From Megamonas hypermegale (GTDB lineage: Bacteria; Bacillota; Negativicutes; Selenomonadales; Selenomonadaceae), in NCBI RefSeq assembly GCF_900187035.1, contig NZ_LT906446.1, positions 1,488,001 through 1,552,000 of the forward strand: a DNA stretch of 64,000 bases, read 5' to 3'. The position numbers and the translations under genes were made by a program. The notes under the pieces were generated by a model. The model was not told the DNA's origin. It was given only the letters and a program-made list of their open reading frames with translations, and did not search any database. The stretch's first letter is position 1. Every line of letters starts with the position of its first letter. Of this stretch, positions 58,567-64,000 are shown one piece after another.

Positions 58567-60475
58567 GAATTGATACCTCCATTGAGCATAATTCATCACT
58601 ATCAATAGAATATATAATTGTGTACTTTTGATTTGCTATTAAATCTCCAACATATATTTTATCTTCTTTACATAATAGTTTATTTTTTTTACTATCATAT
58701 GCCATTCTTACTAAGGTTGATAATCTATCTTGTTCACCCATTAAATAAATTTGAATATATGAATGACGAGAACTCATTTTGGGTATAAAACTCAATTTAT
58801 ATTGTTTATTATCCTTATCATAAAGAAATAACCTAAAACTTAATGGCTCTATTTTTATAGGATTTTTTAATAAACTATCACCTTCACTAGATGGTATTCC
58901 AAAATATTCACAGACATTAAAATTTTTATTTTTACTAGTCTTATTATGTTTTTTTCTAGCTGGTAAATTGCCATCATCATTTATTTCTCCATTAGTATTG
59001 ACATTTCCATCATCTAAATTTGATTCATCAATAAATTGCGTTCCTTCCTTACTTGATGAGACCACATTTACTTTTTTCAAACTAGATATACTGCTTGTCT
59101 TGTTTAATAAACTTTCTTTTTTATGTTGTTCTTTAGTATTTACATTTACAACATCATCTGGTAAATATTCACTAGCTCCTACTGCATCCATTTCATCCAA
59201 AATTGTATTTCTTCCTAAATCTTTTATTTCGTCCTTTATAAACTTATTCAATTCTTTTATTATTTTTTCAGCTTCTTTTTTATTAGAATGTCTATCTGCT
59301 TCCCACTTATCATGTTGCGGCGTCTCCATTGAACGAAAATATTCATCAACTTTTTTATCTTTTAAAACACAAATCCCCGCAAATTGCATGGTAGAAGAAA
59401 TACGATTTTTATCAAATATTTTCATTCCATTTCCTCTAGCCATTAAAACTTTACGTTTATTCAAATCTTTTCCTATCAAAATATCTAAAGTTATATTTCC
59501 TAATCCCGCAAATTCTTTTTCTTTATGTACTGTATTTGGTGAACATAAAACTTGATAATATCCTTTAGTTAAATCATCTGCATATTCTTGTACTAAATTT
59601 TCTAAGTTCATTTTACTTATTAATACATTTTCTATTTTTATTTCTAAATCGCCATTATAAATACTTAATAAATAACTACTAAGTACAGATTTTATCATCT
59701 CATTTTCCCAATCATCGTCTTTTATAAAACCTAGAATATATAAATCTGTACCTATTTCTGTTCTTTTAAAATTATCCAGAGAAAAATCTTCAAAAACAGG
59801 TAAATTATTTTCTATAACTCCATAAAAACCCATACCTTGAGTCATTACTTTTTTCTTTTTTTTAGAAAAACTATCCCAAATAGTATCCTTACTTAATTTT
59901 TCTTCCTCAAAAGAAGCTAATTTAGCTACTCCTTGATATGCCCGTATATTATCTTTATCGAATGTACTATAATAAACAACTCTTAATTCAGAACTTGCAA
60001 ATGGTGCATTTTTACCTATACCATAACTGCCACCTGCTGTTCCTGTTTTATTCGATACACCAGAAGATTTTACTAAATCAATCCAATTAGAAGATTTTTC
60101 TTCTCTTGCACCAGTTATTCCCGTTGTATTAAAATCACTTATTCGCAATAATCTTATTTTTTTCGATTTAATAATTTTTAAAGCATTTTCATAAAAATTA
60201 TTAGCTTTTTTATTATTCTCCCAATAATTTTTAGATAAAACAAACACTTCCTGCAATCTTTCAAAATCAGGTATATCTTCTATGTCTATATTACTCAAAT
60301 AAAATTCTATTCTCACAGGTTTATCATCATCTAAACGAGCATCCAGTGAGTTTTGACATATTTCTTTTGCTAACGATTTAAATACATCGCCTCTAAAAGT
60401 TTCAATACCCGCTTCACTAACACCATTAACACATCCATTATCATTACTTGGAAAATTCCAGCCTATTTTTTTCAA
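58550..60475 (-). CDS. GHKL (Hsp90/MutL/MORC-like) ATPase, first gene of a three-gene operon
   Basis: 641 residues. The Bergerat fold is visible: KEICQNSLDA (Glu38, Asn42, Asp45 as the N-box), RISDFNTTGITG (Asp114, in place of D-x-G-x-G) and GGSYGIGKNAPF (148-159, the lid glycines). A central region follows, then an Asn/Ser/Lys-rich linker (about 437-525) and a C-terminal beta-rich domain (about 535-641). GHKL ATPases of this style occur in MORC/MutL-like restriction and defence operons. Start TTG 60475 is 8 bases after GGGAG; the in-frame GTG at 60484 overlaps that site. Highly AT-rich, unlike the arg genes beside it, which suggests transfer. Confidence 0.8.
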   Translation of the reverse strand: MKKIGWNFPSNDNGCVNGVSEAGIETFRGDVFKSLAKEICQNSLDARLDDDKPVRIEFYLSNIDIEDIPDFERLQEVFVLSKNYWENNKKANNFYENALKIIKSKKIRLLRISDFNTTGITGAREEKSSNWIDLVKSSGVSNKTGTAGGSYGIGKNAPFASSELRVVYYSTFDKDNIRAYQGVAKLASFEEEKLSKDTIWDSFSKKKKKVMTQGMGFYGVIENNLPVFEDFSLDNFKRTEIGTDLYILGFIKDDDWENEMIKSVLSSYLLSIYNGDLEIKIENVLISKMNLENLVQEYADDLTKGYYQVLCSPNTVHKEKEFAGLGNITLDILIGKDLNKRKVLMARGNGMKIFDKNRISSTMQFAGICVLKDKKVDEYFRSMETPQHDKWEADRHSNKKEAEKIIKELNKFIKDEIKDLGRNTILDEMDAVGASEYLPDDVVNVNTKEQHKKESLLNKTSSISSLKKVNVVSSSKEGTQFIDESNLDDGNVNTNGEINDDGNLPARKKHNKTSKNKNFNVCEYFGIPSSEGDSLLKNPIKIEPLSFRLFLYDKDNKQYKLSFIPKMSSRHSYIQIYLMGEQDRLSTLVRMAYDSKKNKLLCKEDKIYVGDLIANQKYTIIYSIDSDELCSMEVSIHGYNK

Positions 60476-60484
60476 ATTTATCAC

Positions 60485-60654
60485 TCCCTATTATTTAGAT
60501 TAATTATAGCATATCATTTAAGCTATATACTCTTACTATAATACATTTACAAATACTTCATTATCTATATTTTTGTATACTTTACATCTATATATTTCTT
60601 CTAAAATAAAATTATGATAATATAGAAATAATATAAATTCTATTTAATTTTGAT
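60485..60654. other. AT-rich gap before the IStron, including the TTGAT target
   Basis: 170 bp between the ATPase gene and the element. It ends in TTGAT (60650-60654), the insertion target. It must hold the promoters of the ATPase operon (minus) and of the hydrogenase genes (plus), but I see no convincing -35/-10 pair. Confidence 0.5.
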
Positions 60655-61143
60655 TATTGTGAGCCGCACACTTGTGATTTTAATCATGAGTTAGGCGAAC
60701 AAAATAGTCAGCGTATATAGAAATATGTACGTAGAGATAGACTAAGATCTATCCAATACTGTTTGAATTGCTGGAAAGCCCTAAAGATATCTGAACTACA
60801 ACGTAAACATGAAATAAAGTTAAACGTGAATGTGGCGAAAGCAGAAAAAATCAGATATATAGCATAAGGTTAAATCCTAAGTGTTGAAAAATGGACAATC
60901 AGCAGCGAAGCTCCGAATAGGAGAACGTTCAACGACTATTCCTCTTGAGGGAAGTACTCAGTAAGCTATTGACTGAGGAAGTGGACAGACTCTAACAGGT
61001 AAAGCTGAGGGATAAGATATAGTCTGTGCCGTTACGAAAGTAACGGAAGTTCATAAGAGAACTGTATAGAAAGTAGCGTTTCTATATGAACGAGACCTCA
61101 TAATACGACTAAAGCAGAACCTACAGTTCTTGTATATGTTATT
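60655..61143 (+). ncRNA. Group I intron catalytic core of the IStron
   Basis: Conserved elements appear in order: P AATTGCTGGAAA (60766-60777), Q AATCAGCAGCGAAG (60897-60910), R GTTCAACGACTATT (60927-60940) and S AAGATATAGTC (61014-61024). P7 forms perfectly from GACTAT (60934-60939) and ATAGTC (61019-61024). A P6-like hairpin CTCC/GGAG (60911-60923) and a P9-like hairpin CCGTTAC-GAAA-GTAACGG (61029-61046) are also present. The 5' splice site would follow the T of TTGAT; GTCAG (60707-60711) could be the internal guide, giving the required U-G pair. The 3' splice site is predicted far downstream at G62501, so tnpB sits in a peripheral loop. Confidence 0.85.
61120..61143 (+). repeat. Left arm of the 24-nt inverted repeat flanking tnpB
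   Basis: Begins CCTACAGTTCTTG and pairs with 62396-62419 at 23 of 24 positions (one A-C mismatch). The helix would close a loop containing the whole tnpB gene and bring the right end next to the intron core. Confidence 0.85.
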
Positions 61144-61280
61144 TAAAATAGGCAGTTAATATATAAACACTTGTTATATTGCTATACATATGTCATGATT
61201 ATATTAGATGATAGTATGGAAGTAATACGTGGTAAAGGATATATTTATTCATTAATTAGAAGAAAGCGTAAGTGTTTATT

Positions 61281-62390
61281 ATGGAAAAAGCTTATAAATT
61301 TAGGATATACCCCAATAAAACACAAGAAAGTTTACTTCAAAAAACTTTTGGCTGTGTACGTTTTATATATAATCACTTTTTAGATAGAAGAATTAAAGCA
61401 TATGAACAAAATAAGAAAAATATAGGTTATAATGAATGCTCAAAAGAGCTTACTCAATTAAAAAAAGAAAAAAAGTGGCTTAAAGAACCAGATAAATCCT
61501 CTTTACAAAATGCTTTAAAGAATTTAGATACAGCTTATAAAAACTTTTTTAATAGACAAAAAGTAGGCTTTCCAAAATTCAAATCTAAAAAGAATCGGTA
61601 TAAATCGTACAAAACAAATATGACAAATAACAACATTGTATTTTTAGGAAATAAAATAAAATTACCTAAAATAGGTAAGATAAAAATAAGAGATAAATAT
61701 TGCCAAATAGAAGGTAGGATTTTAAGTGCTACAGTATCACAGACTCCTAGTGGAAAATATTACGTTGCACTATGTTGTACAGACCTGCCTCAACCTGAAT
61801 TCATAAAAACGAATAAATATGTCGGCTTGGATTTAGGAATAAAGGATTTTGTCATAACCTCAGATGCAGTAAAATATAGCAATCCTAAATACTTGCAGAA
61901 ATCATTGACTAGATTAGCTAAACTCCAAAGAGAGCTTTCTCGAAAAACAAAAGGAAGTTCAAATTGGGAAAAGGCTAGAGTAAAAGTAGCAAAGTTGCAT
62001 GATAGAATTGCCAATCAAAGACGCAATTTACTACATCAAGTAACATGTCAACTTATCAGAAACTACGATGTAATCTGTCTTGAAGATTTGCAAGTTGAAA
62101 ACATGATGAAAAATCATAAATTAGCAAGAAATATAGCTGATGTCAGTTGGTCAGAGTTTATGAGACAACTAACATATAAAGCCAAATGGTTTGGCAGGGT
62201 TATTGTCAAAATAGATAAATTTTATCCTTCAAGCCAATTATGTCATATTTGTGGGTATAAAAATACTGAAGTAAAAAACTTAAATGTTAGAAAGTGGAAC
62301 TGTCCTGAATGTAAAACACATCACGATAGAGATGTAAATGCAGCTATAAATATTAGAAATGAAGGATTAAGAATATTAAACATAGCTTAA
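61281..62390 (+). CDS. tnpB: TnpB, RNA-guided nuclease of the IStron
   Basis: 369 residues, complete. The N-terminal RNA-binding region ([20 protein letters not shown]) is followed by a RuvC domain with Asp184 (VGLDLGIKD), Glu268 (ICLEDLQ) and Asp351 ([12 protein letters not shown]). A zinc finger has Cys321, Cys324, Cys341 and Cys344. All catalytic residues are intact. TnpB proteins use an omega RNA from the element's right end to cut DNA beside a TAM and so preserve the element. ATG 61281 is chosen over an in-frame GTG at 61272; the ribosome site is weak. Confidence 0.95.
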   Translation: MEKAYKFRIYPNKTQESLLQKTFGCVRFIYNHFLDRRIKAYEQNKKNIGYNECSKELTQLKKEKKWLKEPDKSSLQNALKNLDTAYKNFFNRQKVGFPKFKSKKNRYKSYKTNMTNNNIVFLGNKIKLPKIGKIKIRDKYCQIEGRILSATVSQTPSGKYYVALCCTDLPQPEFIKTNKYVGLDLGIKDFVITSDAVKYSNPKYLQKSLTRLAKLQRELSRKTKGSSNWEKARVKVAKLHDRIANQRRNLLHQVTCQLIRNYDVICLEDLQVENMMKNHKLARNIADVSWSEFMRQLTYKAKWFGRVIVKIDKFYPSSQLCHICGYKNTEVKNLNVRKWNCPECKTHHDRDVNAAINIRNEGLRILNIA

Positions 62391-62395
62391 TCTTG

Positions 62396-62419
62396 AATAA
62401 CATATACAAGAACCGTAGG
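62396..62419 (+). repeat. Right arm of the 24-nt inverted repeat flanking tnpB
   Basis: Begins AATAACATATACAAG six bases after the tnpB stop and is complementary to 61120-61143. Confidence 0.85.
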
Positions 62420-62501
62420 AACTATGGGGATAGCTCGGAGATACTGTATTCGTTAGAATACTTGACCGAGAACCCTGCGACTTTAGTCGTGGGAGGTTCA
62501 G
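62396..62501 (+). ncRNA. Predicted omega RNA (reRNA) scaffold and right end
   Basis: After tnpB the sequence folds into CTCGG/CCGAG (62434-62438 with 62466-62470) enclosing GTATTC/GAATAC (62446-62451 with 62456-62461), then CGAC-TTTA-GTCG (62478-62489) within CCC/GGG, and ends in GGGAGGTTCAG. This hairpin plus GAGGTTCA ending is the common shape of TnpB guide-RNA scaffolds. The guide would be the host bases that follow (62502 onward). The same bases carry the predicted 3' splice site. Confidence 0.7.
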
Positions 62502-62540
62502 AGTATTCTTATGTATATATTATAAAGGTAGGTTGATAAC

Positions 62541-63041
62541 ATGATTGCTGACAGCACAAATTTTGAGCTTACAGATGAATTAAAAGAAAAAATCAAAAAT
62601 ATCATTGCAGCTCATGATTATGATTTCACTCAAATTGTTGGTATATTAGTTGAAGTCCAACAGGAAATTCCTCAGCATTATATTCCAAAAATCGTAGCGT
62701 ATTATATTGCTGAAAATTTACCTGATGTTAAAGTATCCGTTATCTATGATTGCATCACTTTCTATGATGCTCTCTCTGATAAACCACGTGGCCGTTATCC
62801 AATCGAAGTTTGCGATAATATCGCTTGCAAAGTAAACAACAATCAGTTTTTAATTGATACTCTACAAAAACTTTTAAATATCGGTTTTGATAGTGTAACA
62901 TATGATGGAAGATTTACCCTTGAAAAAGTATCATGTTTCGGTGCCTGTGATAAAGCTCCTGCTGTAAGAATTAACGGTCAGGTTTATGGCAATCTCGACA
63001 GCGAAGAAAAAATCAGAGCATTACTCGAAAAATTTATCTAA
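62541..63041 (+). CDS. NuoE-like [2Fe-2S] subunit of an NAD(P)-linked hydrogenase or complex
   Basis: 166 residues, thioredoxin-like ferredoxin of the 24-kDa family. The four cluster ligands are in CDNIACK and SCFGACD (C-x4-C and C-x3-C). In fermentative anaerobes this subunit (HydC/HndA type) works with a NuoF-like subunit and an [FeFe] hydrogenase to couple NADH and ferredoxin to H2. The NuoF-like gene follows 33 bases later. ATG 62541 after AGGTAGG. The IStron lies 39 bases upstream, in its leader. Confidence 0.92.
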   Translation: MIADSTNFELTDELKEKIKNIIAAHDYDFTQIVGILVEVQQEIPQHYIPKIVAYYIAENLPDVKVSVIYDCITFYDALSDKPRGRYPIEVCDNIACKVNNNQFLIDTLQKLLNIGFDSVTYDGRFTLEKVSCFGACDKAPAVRINGQVYGNLDSEEKIRALLEKFI

Positions 63042-63074
63042 TCAAAATCTAGGGAAAGGCAGGGTTTTTATTAT

Positions 63075-64000
63075 ATGAGTACAGTACAGTACATAACCGA
63101 AAATTTTGGCAAATATGATGTATTTTCTATTGAATCTTATATGAACATTGGCGGTTTTTCTGCTTTAAAAAAAGCTGTAACTATGGACGGCGATGATATT
63201 GCTGCTCTTTTGAGTGAAGCAAAAATCAAAGGTCGTGGTGGTGCAGCTTATCCAATGGGACGCAAATGGTCACAGGCTCGCGCTGTTCCGCGCCCACATC
63301 ACTGCGTTATTTGTAATGCTGATGAAGGCGAAACTTGCACATTTAAAGACCGTGAACTCATCACAAATGACCCATTTAATTTAATCGAAGCTATTATCAT
63401 TGCTGGCTGGGCAGTAAACGCAGAAGATGGTTATATCTATATGCGCGCTGAATACAGCCATCTTCGTCCACGCCTTTTAAATGCCATAAAACAAGCAGAA
63501 GAAAATGGCTTTTTGGGCAAAAATATCTTAGGCACAGGCTGGGATTATAAAATTCATCTCTACACTGGTGCTGGTGCTTATGTATGTGGCGAAGGTACTG
63601 CGCTTATCCGTTCTATGGAAGGAAAAGCCGGTCGTCCACGCATGAAACCGCCATTTATGAAACAAAGTGGTTTATTCGCTCGTCCAACTTGCATGAATAA
63701 CGTTGAAAGTTTATCTATCGTACCACATCTCTTACGCGATAGCGCTAAAACTTATATGAAATACGGTGTAGGCGAGTCACTCGGCACAAAACTCGTCAGC
63801 GTTGGTGGCAATGTAAAAAAACCTGGTGTTTATGAAATTCCTTTTGGCACAACTATTCGCGAAATCATTTATGATATGGCTGGCGGTATTCAAGGCGATA
63901 GAAATATTCAATTAATCCAGTTCGGTGGAGCTTCTGGTAAAATCGCTGACAGCAGTGTTTTAGATGTACCTTATACTTATGAAGATTTTGATAAACACGA
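63075..64000 (+). CDS. NuoF-like NADH-binding flavoprotein subunit (3' end outside window)
   Basis: At least 308 residues, open at the window end. KGRGGAAYPMGRKW is the NADH/FMN Rossmann motif, CNADEGE and GAGAYVCGEGTALIRSMEG complete the FMN site, and an SLBB domain (VGGNVKKPGVYEIPFGTTIR) begins near residue 240. The C-terminal Fe-S part is not visible. It is the catalytic NAD-reactive subunit of HydB/HndC-type electron-bifurcating hydrogenases or of complex I-like enzymes; the former fits an anaerobe. ATG 63075; the ribosome site is modest. Confidence 0.92.
   Translation, partial: MSTVQYITENFGKYDVFSIESYMNIGGFSALKKAVTMDGDDIAALLSEAKIKGRGGAAYPMGRKWSQARAVPRPHHCVICNADEGETCTFKDRELITNDPFNLIEAIIIAGWAVNAEDGYIYMRAEYSHLRPRLLNAIKQAEENGFLGKNILGTGWDYKIHLYTGAGAYVCGEGTALIRSMEGKAGRPRMKPPFMKQSGLFARPTCMNNVESLSIVPHLLRDSAKTYMKYGVGESLGTKLVSVGGNVKKPGVYEIPFGTTIREIIYDMAGGIQGDRNIQLIQFGGASGKIADSSVLDVPYTYEDFDKH

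Larger units (their letters stand above)
60655..62501 (+). mobile_element. IStron: group I intron joined to an IS200/IS605-type tnpB
   Basis: The left boundary follows TTGAT (60650-60654), the target/TAM of several IS605-family elements, and the right boundary is set at the G ending GGGAGGTTCAG (62491-62501). The left half is a group I intron core, then a complete tnpB, then an omega-RNA-like right end. Near-perfect 24-nt inverted repeats (61120-61143 and 62396-62419) flank tnpB. A left-end hairpin (CTTGTGAT 60671-60678 with ATCATGAG 60683-60690) suits TnpA recognition. No TnpA (Y1 transposase) is encoded, so transposition would need one in trans. It resembles CdISt1 of Clostridioides difficile in plan. 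Confidence 0.85.

Noticed and set aside
60655-61143. Group II intron
   Set aside because: There is no domain V hairpin or reverse transcriptase, whereas the group I P/Q/R/S elements and P7 pairing are clear.
61171-61383. A 70-codon frame upstream of tnpB, considered as TnpA
   Set aside because: It has no HUH motif or catalytic Tyr, overlaps tnpB in another frame, and lacks a ribosome site.
62541-64000. Respiratory complex I (nuo operon)
   Set aside because: Only NuoE- and NuoF-like genes are visible, and their start and order also fit bifurcating [FeFe] hydrogenases; the rest lies outside the window, so neither is claimed as certain.

Overview
The window is low-GC DNA from a bacterium that combines Firmicutes-type gene order (str, S10, spc and alpha ribosomal operons, ecfA1-ecfA2-ecfT-truA) with an outer-membrane autotransporter. 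It also carries a 2-hydroxyacyl-CoA dehydratase-type activase and a NuoE/NuoF-type hydrogenase module. Together these point to an anaerobic, outer-membrane-bearing Firmicute of the class Negativicutes, possibly close to Megamonas/Selenomonas. The genus is inference; no 16S gene is present.

Layout. 1-2277: 3' part of a large acyl-CoA dehydratase activase. 2319-6372: an autotransporter and an exported ABM-like protein. 6500-8242: three tandem Hsp20 genes with a repeated TTGACTTTTTGAC motif and a structured leader or small RNA. 8319-18786: single genes for redox, repair and regulation (two flavodoxins, LysR regulator, SDR, MFS pump, AlkA-Ogt fusion, aldo-keto reductase, acetyltransferase, Nudix, DUF134-NifX fusion), plus a two-gene DUF6978/DUF1828-like pair. 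18861-45405: about 27 kb of minus-strand housekeeping genes, in transcription order rpmG-secE-nusG-rplK-rplA-rplJ-rplL, L7Ae-rpsL-rpsG-fusA-tuf, the S10/spc/alpha clusters, then ecfA1-ecfA2-ecfT-truA. rpoB-rpoC are absent from their usual place after rplL, and map is absent between adk and infA. 45638-45993: four tRNAs. 46283-47935: a two-gene SufC/SufB-type Fe-S module. 48851-56908: a complete argCJBDFGH operon. 56964-60475: a three-gene operon with a GHKL ATPase, an unknown protein and a DUF6339-like protein, a possible defence system. 60655-62501: an IStron, that is a group I intron fused to an IS605-type tnpB. 62541-64000: NuoE-like and NuoF-like subunits, the latter cut by the window end.

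The most striking element is the IStron. It has recognisable group I P, Q, R and S elements and a GAAA-capped P9-like hairpin. It has an intact TnpB, a near-perfect 24-nt inverted repeat flanking tnpB, and a right-end structure typical of an omega RNA. It lies just after TTGAT, in the sense orientation upstream of the hydrogenase genes, so the whole element could be removed from their leader by splicing. No TnpA is present.

The housekeeping block shows its own control signals: good -35/-10 pairs before the tRNAs, rpmG and the L7Ae gene, an L10 leader with attenuator before rplJ, a multi-helix leader before infA, and strong terminators after tuf, rplL and rplQ. Many of its genes start with GTG or TTG behind strong Shine-Dalgarno sequences; starts were chosen on that basis.
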